Below are positions 1 to 7,049 of a stretch of DNA of 8,112 nt, in pieces. The DNA comes from Acidobacteriota bacterium (lineage in GTDB: Bacteria; Acidobacteriota; Polarisedimenticolia; J045), in assembly GCA_027001345.1 (NCBI GenBank), contig JALTMS010000061.1, positions 1 through 8,112 on the forward strand, given 5' to 3'. The position numbers and the translations under genes were made by a program. The notes below the pieces were generated by a model. That model did no database searches, was not told where the DNA came from, and saw only the letters and a program-made list of their open reading frames with translations. Position 1 is the stretch's first letter, and each line of letters starts with the position of its first letter.

Positions 1-1
1 C

Positions 2-3000
2 GCAACCAACGCGATCGTCTTCTTTCCGCTGGTGTTCGTCGATTTCGGTGACAGCGCGATGCAGGCGCTGGTCACGATCCTCGCCCTGGCCTATCTGCTA
101 CCGCTGGCCGGTTCGCTGATCGTTGCGCTGGGACTGGTGCCGCTGCTCTCCCGGCGCCTGGCCGCGCCCGCCGCGCTAGGGGCGATCGCGGCTGGCCGCC
201 GCCGGCGTGCCGAGCGTGGTGGGCTGACGCCGCCGGATACGGGCCGCGAGGTTTTCACTTCCCTGCTGGCCGGTGCTCTGCGGCGTCCCGGAGCGTGGCT
301 TGCGGGAATCGCCGGAGCCGTGCTGATCACGGCGGTGGTGGCGACGGTGTGGCTGGGCGTCAACACGGTCAGCGGCAGCACCCGGGAAAGCGACGAGGTC
401 CGCCTTTCTCTACGGCTGCCCGCCGGCACGAGCCTCGAGCGCGGCAGCGCGACCTTCGAGCAGGTGGAGCGAGAGCTGCTGGGGACTGCAGGTGTGGCCA
501 GCGTCTCGAGCTTCATCGAAGAGGGCTCGGGCTCGTTGACGATTCGGCTCGAGGATCCCGAGCAGCGCCCGCCGGAGACCACTGCCGCGAGCCTGCGGGC
601 GCGGGTCGAACGGCTGGTCGAGCAGGATCTGCCCGGCACCCGGGTGTTCCGACCGGGCGAGGATCAGGCGGGTGGTGGCGGCGGCACCGAGCAGACCGCG
701 GGCCTGCTCGGTGCGGGGCCGGCCCGGGTCCGTCTTTCGGGTCCGGATGCCGAGCGCCTGCTGGCGCTGGGTCGGCAACTGGCGGCTCGGCTCGGCGCCC
801 TCGAGGAAGTCGATGCGGCCTGGGTCGCTGGAGGCGGCAATCTGGCCGAACTGCGCGTCGAGCCGCGTCGTGAGCTGCTCACGGCCCTGGGCCTTCCGGT
901 CGAGTCGATCCTGCCGGCGTTGTCGGCCTTCCGGCGAGAGGGGGTGGCTTTGCCGGTGGGAATGGTGGGACAGGACGGCAAGCAGATCCCGGTGACGGTG
1001 TTCCGGCAGGGGGCGAAGCTGGATCGGCGGGCTCTCGAGCGGATTCCGCTGAGCACGCCGGCGGGCAGCACCACGCTGGGGGTGATCAGCGACTTCCGCG
1101 TGCAGCGCGCCGCCCCCGTGATCCGGCATCGCAACGGAAGGCGCGAAGTCAGCGTGCTCTATCGCCTCTCTTCGGAGCTGCCGGAAGTGGGTCCGCGTCG
1201 TGTGGAGATCGAGCGCCAGCTGCGGGCCACTGTGCGCAGCCTGGCGTTGCCCCGGGGCTATACCCTGGAGACCGAGACGCGGCAGGCGGCGACGAGCTGG
1301 TTCAAGAAGATCCTGGTTCCCGTGCTGCTGCTGCTGTTCGCCGTGCTGGCCGTGACCTTCGAGTCGTTCTCGCTGCCTCTGCTGGTGTTGCTGGCGCTGC
1401 CCCTGACCCTGGTTGGCGCGGCCTGGTCGCTGATCGCCGCCGGCATGCCGGCGGATCTGATGGCGCTGGTCGGCACCCTCGCGCTGCTCGGTCTGACAGT
1501 CAACCCCGCCATCCTGCTGGTCGACCGGATGCAGCAGCGTACCCGGTCGGGGGTCTGGGGGCCGGGGGCCGCCGCTCTGGCCGCCGTTCGCGAGCGCGCT
1601 CGCCCGGTACTGATGACGACGGTCACCACGCTGGCCGGCCTGTGGCCCCTGGCCCTGGCCACTGGCCAGGAGAACGAAATCTGGCCCCCCTTCGCCACGG
1701 TGGTGATGGGCGGGCTGGCGGCCTCGACAGTGCTGACCCTGGTGGTGATTCCTCTGGCCTACGTGCTGCTGCGCCGGCTGGACATGCTCTTCGGGCGGCT
1801 CGGCCCCTGGGTCGTGCTGATCTGGCTGGGTCTGACCACGGTGGTCGTCGCTCCCCTGTTCAAGGGCGGTGCGGTGACCTCCTTGACCTGGCAGATCGTC
1901 ACTACCGTGCTGGTGGCCACCGGCTGGCTGTTGGCGATCGCCCTGATCTGGCGGCGGGAGCCGCCGCCGGAGCCGCTGAGCGAGGCGGGTGCGCCACCAC
2001 GTCTCGAAGTCCGCGCACTGACCAAGCTCTATGGCCTGCCCGGTCCACTGCGGGCGGCCCTCGGCGCCGAGCGGGAATTCCTCGAGCGGGTCCGGGCTCG
2101 CGGTGCCAGGGCCTGGCTGCCGGGGGATGCGGTCGAACCCCTGGCGCGCTACGCCCTGCTCGCTGGAGGCGCCGGTTATCTGGCCTACGCCTCGTCGGGC
2201 GGAGTGTGGAAGATCCTCTTCCTCTTCGTCACCGCCGGGCTGCTCGGCCAGTGGCTGCGGCAAGTGCGCCGTTGGCGGGGCAAGGTCGATGACATCGGGC
2301 GACAGACTCCCGGCGGCCTCGAGGGCGCGCTGGCCTTCGCACTGCCGTGGGTGGCCTGGGAGGTGGTGCTGTTCCGCGATACGCTCAGTGCCTGGTTCGA
2401 AGGCCGGGCGGAACTGGGTTGGCGACTGGCCGGGACGTTGCTGCTGGCCGGGGTCATCGCACTCACCCAGTACGCTCGCCATCTGGCCCGGCACGATCCA
2501 CGGGGCAGCGAGCGGGAGGGCGGACGTTGGTACGGTCGGGCTGCCTTGCGTCGCCTGGCACGCCGCTGGTTACTGCCCGGGGTGCAAGCCGAGGTGGTGC
2601 GCGCCCTGGACCACGCAGAGTTCGACGCCGAGCGAGGCATGATCGGCATTCTCGGTCCCAACGGGGCGGGCAAGACGACGCTGTTGCGCCTGCTGGCCGG
2701 CATTCTCGATCCGGTCACCGGTGTGGTGCGTCTCGGCGGACAGCCCCTCGAGGGCCTGCGCCGTCGGCTGGCGCACTGGCTCGGCTACCTGCCTCAGGAT
2801 TTCGGCCTGCCGGGCAACATGACCGGCCGCGAGTATCTGCTCTACTTCGCGCTGCTCTACGAGATCACCCCGGCGGGGCTGCGGCGAGAGCGAGTCGATC
2901 GCCTGCTCGAGGAGGTGGGCTTGGGAGAGAAGGCGGATCAACGGATCGCCGACTACTCCGGCGGCATGCGCCAGCGGGTGGCCATCGCCCGTACCCTGCT

Positions 3001-3427
3001 ACGCCTGCCTCCGGTGATCATCGTCGATGAGCCGACGGTGGGTCTCGATCCCCGCGAGAGGATTCGCTTCCGCAATCTCCTCGCGCGGCTGGCCCGGGGT
3101 CGCATCGTGCTCTTCTCGACCCACGTGGTGGAGGATGTGGAGGTCTCCTGCGAGCGAGTGCTGGTGCTCTCGGGCGGGCGCCTGGTCTACGACGGCTCGC
3201 CCCAGGGGCTGGCACGGCGCGCGGCGGGGCGCGTGTGGGAGCTGAAACTCTCCGGCGATCGGGCGCCGAAGCTACCGGAGCAGGCCCGCGTGGTGGACGA
3301 AACGCCCCTGGGCGATGGTTCCCGGCGCCTGCGGGTGCTCAGCGACGTGGCGCCCGGCGAGCAGGCGAGCCCTGCCGAGCCCAGTCTGGAGGATGGTTAC
3401 ATGCTGCTGGTGCGAGGCACGGCGTGA
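2..3427 (+). CDS. RND efflux permease fused to an ABC transporter ATPase domain (5' partial)
   Basis: The frame is open to the left edge, and the first codons already match the RND TM5-TM6 region, so the GTG at 32 is not the real start. Numbering that GTG as residue 1, RND features are a helix near 90-112, a periplasmic porter-like region about 120-415, and helices about 426-580. The TM10-type motif GLTVNPAILLVD (487-498) carries N491 where AcrB has Lys940. Two further helices follow (about 592-610 and 620-640). The ABC ATPase begins at RLEVRALTKLYG (657-668), is interrupted by an insertion with about four helices (about 669-853), and resumes at VVRALD. It has Walker A GPNGAGKT (875-882), Q-loop Q922, signature SGGMRQ (976-981), Walker B ending D999-E1000, H-loop H1031 and a C-terminal SLEDGY typical of ABC-2 ATPases. 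All catalytic motifs are intact. Likely an inner-membrane exporter; substrate unknown. Proton-relay aspartates of TM4 would lie upstream of the window. Confidence 0.9.
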   Translation, partial: ATNAIVFFPLVFVDFGDSAMQALVTILALAYLLPLAGSLIVALGLVPLLSRRLAAPAALGAIAAGRRRRAERGGLTPPDTGREVFTSLLAGALRRPGAWLAGIAGAVLITAVVATVWLGVNTVSGSTRESDEVRLSLRLPAGTSLERGSATFEQVERELLGTAGVASVSSFIEEGSGSLTIRLEDPEQRPPETTAASLRARVERLVEQDLPGTRVFRPGEDQAGGGGGTEQTAGLLGAGPARVRLSGPDAERLLALGRQLAARLGALEEVDAAWVAGGGNLAELRVEPRRELLTALGLPVESILPALSAFRREGVALPVGMVGQDGKQIPVTVFRQGAKLDRRALERIPLSTPAGSTTLGVISDFRVQRAAPVIRHRNGRREVSVLYRLSSELPEVGPRRVEIERQLRATVRSLALPRGYTLETETRQAATSWFKKILVPVLLLLFAVLAVTFESFSLPLLVLLALPLTLVGAAWSLIAAGMPADLMALVGTLALLGLTVNPAILLVDRMQQRTRSGVWGPGAAALAAVRERARPVLMTTVTTLAGLWPLALATGQENEIWPPFATVVMGGLAASTVLTLVVIPLAYVLLRRLDMLFGRLGPWVVLIWLGLTTVVVAPLFKGGAVTSLTWQIVTTVLVATGWLLAIALIWRREPPPEPLSEAGAPPRLEVRALTKLYGLPGPLRAALGAEREFLERVRARGARAWLPGDAVEPLARYALLAGGAGYLAYASSGGVWKILFLFVTAGLLGQWLRQVRRWRGKVDDIGRQTPGGLEGALAFALPWVAWEVVLFRDTLSAWFEGRAELGWRLAGTLLLAGVIALTQYARHLARHDPRGSEREGGRWYGRAALRRLARRWLLPGVQAEVVRALDHAEFDAERGMIGILGPNGAGKTTLLRLLAGILDPVTGVVRLGGQPLEGLRRRLAHWLGYLPQDFGLPGNMTGREYLLYFALLYEITPAGLRRERVDRLLEEVGLGEKADQRIADYSGGMRQRVAIARTLLRLPPVIIVDEPTVGLDPRERIRFRNLLARLARGRIVLFSTHVVEDVEVSCERVLVLSGGRLVYDGSPQGLARRAAGRVWELKLSGDRAPKLPEQARVVDETPLGDGSRRLRVLSDVAPGEQASPAEPSLEDGYMLLVRGTA
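1998..3427 (+). other. ABC ATPase domain with membrane insertion between A-loop and Walker A
   Basis: This is a domain within the fused gene. The first strand and A-loop tyrosine (Y667, nt 2030-2032) sit 208 residues before the Walker A glycine (nt 2654). In ordinary ABC ATPases this gap is about 23-25 residues. The extra stretch holds hydrophobic segments near residues 704-722, 725-742, 763-789 and 796-814, each bounded by Arg-rich stretches. An even number of helices would return the chain to the cytoplasm, so both parts of the ATPase fold can meet. The missing second part of the strand pair reappears as VVRALD (855-860). The motif assignments are direct; the helix count is a hydropathy reading by eye. 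Confidence 0.8.
3414..3417 (+). promoter_or_regulatory. Shine-Dalgarno for the ABC-2 permease gene
   Basis: GAGG lies six bases before the GTG at 3424, inside the last codons of the upstream fusion gene. It decides the start of the permease, whose frame otherwise runs open far back into the fusion gene. Together with the GTGA overlap it suggests translational coupling. Confidence 0.6.
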
Positions 3428-4140
3428 AGCGGCTGCTTGGCTGGGAGGGGCTCGGAGCCCTGCTGGCCACCGTGCCGCCTTCGGCGCGACAACTGGCCAG
3501 CCGGCGGTACTGGCTGGTGGCCGTCGTGCCCCTGGGCTGGCCGCTGCTGCTCTATGCGCTGCTCTTCGTCGGTGACGGCGGCGGAGGCTACACGCCGCGG
3601 GCGGTTCAGGGATTGCTGATCGGCCTGCCTCTTGCAGCCCTGGGGATCTTTCTCGGGGTCCGGGTGATCGCGGCCGAGATCGATCAGCGCACCCTGGAAA
3701 TCGCCTACACCGTCCCCGGCGGGGCGAGTCGTATCTGGACCGCCAAGTTGATCGCCGCCGGGCTGCTGATGCTCGCGGCGGAATTGACCCTGGCAGGCGC
3801 CGTCTTCCTGTTGCTGACGAGTTTTTCCTTCGAATCCCTGGCCGCCTCGCTGGAAGTCGGCCTGTTCTTCCTGGTGCTGGCCACCGGTAGCGGGGCTCTG
3901 TTCCGCGGCACGATCAGCGGTGCTCTGGCGGCGACGGTGGTGTTGGGGGTGGCCCTGGTCTTCGCGGGTTCCCCCTATTCGCCCTTCTGGTCTCCGACTC
4001 TGGTCCCGGAACTCGATCCGGTGCAGCTTCAGGCTCTCTGGTTGCGCAATCGCCTCGGCTACCTGCTGCTCGGAGCGGCTGTCCTGGCGCTGGCCTATTC
4101 CCGCGCCGAGCGCCGCGAGCGGATGCTCGGCGGCGCCTGA
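3424..4140 (+). CDS. ABC-2 type transporter permease
   Basis: Membrane subunit of 238 residues, predicted to form the export channel driven by the ATPase domain encoded just upstream. About six hydrophobic helices are visible: YWLVAVVPLGWPLLLYALLF, a segment around LLIGLPLAALGIFLGV, one around LIAAGLLMLAAELTLAGAVF, then GLFFLVLATGSGALF, ATVVLGVALVFAG and YLLLGAAVLALAY. The short stretch EIDQRTLEIAYTVPG after the second helix matches the ABC-2 family pattern (E-x-x-x-x-T-L-E before a proline), which marks the cytoplasmic coupling region. The GTG start overlaps the upstream stop as GTGA and has GAGG six bases before it. It is somewhat short for the family, so it would act as a homodimer or with a second permease outside the window. 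The substrate cannot be read from the sequence. The stop lies only four bases from the stop of the convergent next gene. Confidence 0.88.
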   Translation: MKRLLGWEGLGALLATVPPSARQLASRRYWLVAVVPLGWPLLLYALLFVGDGGGGYTPRAVQGLLIGLPLAALGIFLGVRVIAAEIDQRTLEIAYTVPGGASRIWTAKLIAAGLLMLAAELTLAGAVFLLLTSFSFESLAASLEVGLFFLVLATGSGALFRGTISGALAATVVLGVALVFAGSPYSPFWSPTLVPELDPVQLQALWLRNRLGYLLLGAAVLALAYSRAERRERMLGGA

Positions 4141-4144
4141 GGGC

Positions 4145-6406
4145 TCAGACGATCGTCAGTCCACGCTCGGCGAGCTGCCGGCGCAGGGCCTCGTTGCGGC
4201 GGAAGCGCCCCTGGCAGCGCCGACAGACGGGCTGCTGCTCGCCGCTGGCGTCCTCGACCCGCGAGCGAGCGCGGGCCGTGCCGGGACGGGGTTCGCGACA
4301 GATGCCGCAGAGGAACGGTGGCCGCGGCTGGCGCTGGCGGGCCATGTCGAGCAGCCGGGAGAGGATCGGGCGAAGGTGCACCGGAACCTCGCAGCGCAGG
4401 ATCCCGGGCCAGGTGCGGATGCGGATCTCGGCCTGTCGCCCTGCGGGGAAGACCCCGTGATCGAGGGCCCGCCCGGCGGGCAGCCGGGGATGGGCCGGGC
4501 AGTGCATGTGGCACTGGTCGAGGCAGATCTCGAATACCAGCACTCGGGCGGCGCCGGCAAGCAGAGCGAAGAGTTCGTGCCACTGGGGATCGACCGCCGG
4601 TCGGGGAAAGGCGCATGTCTCGAGGTGTCGGCCCAGCACGGCTCGCAGATCTGCTCCGGCCTGTTCCCACGCGGTGGCGGGAAGGGCTTCGGCCCGATCG
4701 AGAAAACCCTCGATCCAGCGCGCGACCGGCGGTGCCAGCGACAGGATGGCCAGCCGGGCCTGCTCTCCACTGGGACGGTCGTCGATGGGAATCCGTGCCA
4801 GCCAGACCTCCATCGCTCGGGTCAGGATCCAGGCCAGATCCACGGTGAAGGCCAGATGCCGGTCTGGCGTCCCGTCCTCGATCAGCATTTCGGCCAGGTC
4901 GCTACGCTCGGTGGCATCCGGCGTCGGTGAGAAGAACATGTGGCCGGGGTGCAGGCTGCGGGTGACGATGCGTCGCACCAGGGGCAGGTGGCGGAACTCC
5001 CGGGTCTGACAGGCGGCGGAAGCCGCCATCGCAATCGCGCCGAATTCGAGCTGGCTGGCCAGGCGGTGGACCACGGTGTTGTGTCGCAGCCGGCGGGAGA
5101 TGCGCGCCGGTTCGCCGCGCTCGATCAGGCGGTCGATCGCGGTGTCGATCAGCTCTGCCGCTGGGGGTCCGAGGGGCTCGGGTCCTTCGAGGTGCTCCTG
5201 CCGCAGGTCGTCGAGGAAGCGGTCGCCGCCGTCATAGAACCAGCCGGCGTAGCCCGGCAGATCCACCAGCAGGGACGAGCGCTGCAGGGCGTCCGGCACG
5301 TCCGGGAGGGGTAGGGCATCGGGGGTGACGGGCATCACGTCGGCCAGCGGGTCGAGCAGCCGGCAGGCGTCGTCGAAGTCGGGACAGGCGGGTATCCGTC
5401 CCGGCGCGGCGAGACGCCGGGCTTCTTCGAGAAGGGCCAGGGCCTGGCTGATCTCGATGGGGTAGAGTTCGGGCTGGTCGGTGCTGGCTCCCTGGCCGGG
5501 CACGTCCCAGTCCAATCCGTCGTAGCGTGCCACCTCGTTACCTACCAGGGCCAGCGCTTCGCTCGGGCCCCGTTCGAGATCGAGGATGAACAGGGCGCAG
5601 CGAGGCCGATGTCCTTCGAGGCGAAAATCGAAGCGCAGGGGGAAGGCGCTCGATCCGTCACAGAAGCCCACCCTGGCTTGCCAACCCTCGGGTACGGCCA
5701 GTGGCTCGGCGCTGGCGGCGAGCGCTGCCAGCGCGCCGGTGACGAAGTCTCGCTCGTAGGGGCCTGAGGGATGGATCCGTCGCAGGGCGGCCCGTACGGT
5801 GGGGTGGGGGAGGCGGATCAGCGCTTCGAGAGCCATCTCGCGCAGTGCGGGGTCGGTCTCGGCCTCGAGCAGCATCTCGAATACAGCGGCCCGGCCCTCG
5901 ACCTCGTCGAGTTGGTCGTCTTGCAGGGCCAGCCAGCGGCGACGCTCGGCTGCTGGCGCGGCCGAGTAGAGGCGCAGCAAGGGCTCGCGCAGTCCCGGCT
6001 CCTCGGCCAGGTGTCGCGCCTGCCAGCGCAAGACCAGGCCGGAAATCTCTGCTCCCGCCAGCAGCTCGCCCTGGTTGAGGCCCAGTACGACCAGCGCGCA
6101 GAGCACGCGGCAGGCTTCCGGTTCCTGGCTGTCGGAGGCGATGGCGGCGAGTTGGGTGGCATCGCTGGGGTGGGCCAGGCGGCCGAGAATCTCGAGGGCT
6201 GAGACCTGGTCGCCGACCGGATGATGTCGGAGGATGGCGATCATCTGTCGCAGGGCCAGCCGCCGAGAGCGACCGAGGCGCTGGAGGATTTCCTCGAAGC
6301 GGCGGCGGCGCCCGCAGCCGCCTTCGACCAGGTGGTCGATCAGATCCCGTAGTTCCCGCCGCAGCGCGAAGGCCTGCGGATCGGGCGTCCCTCCAGCCGA
6401 GTCCAT
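4145..6406 (-). CDS. Unrecognised HEAT-like protein with two C-terminal Cys/His clusters
   Basis: Predicted 753 residues from the ATG at 6406. I do not recognise the family. Residues about 12-235 are amphipathic helical pairs resembling HEAT/ARM repeats (for example around QVSALEILGRLAHPSDATQL and DPALREMALEALIRLPHPTV). Residues about 243-300 look alpha/beta, with strands near FPLRFDFRLE and CALFILDLERG. About 315-620 is mostly helical. The C-terminus holds C628, C632, H633, H635, C636, H639 and then a zinc-ribbon-like pair, C700-x2-C703 and C728-x2-C731. No signal peptide or membrane helix is seen, so it is probably cytoplasmic. No catalytic motif is visible; HEAT-like domains commonly scaffold protein contacts. 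The start is uncertain: ATG 6436 adds ten residues, and the longest frame (6586) would run into the divergent gene. None has a well-placed Shine-Dalgarno sequence. Confidence 0.75.
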   Translation of the reverse strand: MDSAGGTPDPQAFALRRELRDLIDHLVEGGCGRRRRFEEILQRLGRSRRLALRQMIAILRHHPVGDQVSALEILGRLAHPSDATQLAAIASDSQEPEACRVLCALVVLGLNQGELLAGAEISGLVLRWQARHLAEEPGLREPLLRLYSAAPAAERRRWLALQDDQLDEVEGRAAVFEMLLEAETDPALREMALEALIRLPHPTVRAALRRIHPSGPYERDFVTGALAALAASAEPLAVPEGWQARVGFCDGSSAFPLRFDFRLEGHRPRCALFILDLERGPSEALALVGNEVARYDGLDWDVPGQGASTDQPELYPIEISQALALLEEARRLAAPGRIPACPDFDDACRLLDPLADVMPVTPDALPLPDVPDALQRSSLLVDLPGYAGWFYDGGDRFLDDLRQEHLEGPEPLGPPAAELIDTAIDRLIERGEPARISRRLRHNTVVHRLASQLEFGAIAMAASAACQTREFRHLPLVRRIVTRSLHPGHMFFSPTPDATERSDLAEMLIEDGTPDRHLAFTVDLAWILTRAMEVWLARIPIDDRPSGEQARLAILSLAPPVARWIEGFLDRAEALPATAWEQAGADLRAVLGRHLETCAFPRPAVDPQWHELFALLAGAARVLVFEICLDQCHMHCPAHPRLPAGRALDHGVFPAGRQAEIRIRTWPGILRCEVPVHLRPILSRLLDMARQRQPRPPFLCGICREPRPGTARARSRVEDASGEQQPVCRRCQGRFRRNEALRRQLAERGLTIV

Positions 6407-6503
6407 GGCCAGCAGGATACCGCCTGGCACCGTCATGCTCCAATCCCGCTCGTCGCGTGCGGTCCTCCTGCCTGCCGGCCGTTTCGCGGTACATTTCAGG
6501 CCG
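6407..6503. promoter_or_regulatory. Divergent intergenic region, presumed promoters for both flanking genes
   Basis: This is the only intergenic stretch of any size in the window and the only place where divergent promoters for the two flanking genes could sit without lying in coding sequence. On the + strand TACATT (6490-6495) resembles a -10 element, with no convincing -35. It ends eight bases before the ATG at 6504, which would give a leaderless or near-leaderless transcript. If the minus gene starts at 6436, the gap shrinks to 67 bases. The assignment rests on position, not on strong motifs. Confidence 0.3.
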
Positions 6504-7049
6504 ATGGATCTTCGGCTCAGTCTGCCCATTCTGCTGCTCGTCGCCGCCGTCTCCCTGGCCGCAGGCGTGGACACCGCCTTGCGCAACGAGAGCCCCGGCT
6601 TTCATCTTCAGCCGGCGGGTCCCGCCGCGGGGGGCTGGACCGCGCTGACGATGATCGGGCGCTTCGGAGGCAGTCCCGAACTGAGCTGGAGCCGGGTTCC
6701 CCCGGGAACCGAGAGTCTGGTGCTCGTGGCGCGGGACGATTCAGCGGTGGCCCGGGGGAAGATCTTCTGGGCGGTCTGGGGGATCGACCCCGAGCGCCGG
6801 GCCCTGCCGGCGGGCCTGCCCCGCCGGGCCCGGGTGGACGGCCTTTACCAGGCTCGGGTGGCGGACGGACGGCCCGGTTTCGCCGCGCCGGCCGTCGAAC
6901 TCGGCGTGGGCCAGCGGCTGAGGCTGACGCTCTATGCCCTCGATCGACGGCTGGATCTCGAGCCGGGAGCGGATGCCGCCCGGGTCGAGGCAAGCCTACG
7001 GGGCCACGTCGTGGGCACTGCCCACTGGATCCTGGGCGGGGGTTGGTAG
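6504..7049 (+). CDS. Secreted PEBP / YbhB-YbcL-like protein with a degenerate ligand site
   Basis: Predicted 181 residues. Residues 1-20 form a signal peptide (D2/R4, then LPILLLVAAVSLAAG) with no lipobox cysteine, so the product is probably periplasmic. The PEBP (phosphatidylethanolamine-binding/Raf-kinase-inhibitor-like) fold is recognised from SPELSW (57-62), PPGTESLVLV (66-75), LTLYALDRRLDL (141-152) and a terminal GHVVGTAHWIL (167-177). Key pocket residues differ from the family: the DPDAP segment is replaced by ARDDSA (76-81), the HW pair by FW (88-89), and the GPxPPxGxHRY segment is absent, with GQRLRL at the HRY position. This suggests structure retained but ligand binding changed or lost. 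The start is chosen because it gives a clean signal peptide; upstream in-frame sequence is antisense to the neighbouring gene. The 3' end overlaps the convergent gene by 54 nt. Biochemical role unknown. Confidence 0.75.
   Translation: MDLRLSLPILLLVAAVSLAAGVDTALRNESPGFHLQPAGPAAGGWTALTMIGRFGGSPELSWSRVPPGTESLVLVARDDSAVARGKIFWAVWGIDPERRALPAGLPRRARVDGLYQARVADGRPGFAAPAVELGVGQRLRLTLYALDRRLDLEPGADAARVEASLRGHVVGTAHWILGGGW

Noticed and set aside
410..2494. Long open frame of 694 codons on the minus strand
   Set aside because: It is antisense to the RND-ABC fusion and its product is low-complexity, rich in Gln, His, Arg and Gly with no domain motif, as expected from reading GC-rich codons backwards.
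3235..3423. Longer start for the ABC-2 permease
   Set aside because: The extension overlaps the conserved C-terminus of the ATPase domain and is Gly/Ala/Arg-rich. The GTG at 3424 has a Shine-Dalgarno sequence and the usual stop/start overlap.
4137..4148. Inverted repeat CTGAGGGCTCAG covering both convergent stop codons
   Set aside because: The two-base centre is too tight for a stable hairpin and the symmetry follows from two facing stop codons; no T-run follows.
3920..4930. Plus-strand open frame of 336 codons spanning the permease end and the HEAT-like gene
   Set aside because: It crosses two well-supported genes in other frames, and its product has no recognisable motif; a GC-rich shadow.
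6407..6586. Upstream starts (6436, 6586) for the HEAT-like gene
   Set aside because: Start 6586 overlaps the PEBP-like gene's signal peptide region on the other strand and adds Arg-rich non-domain sequence. Start 6436 remains possible but has its GGAG only one base from the ATG.
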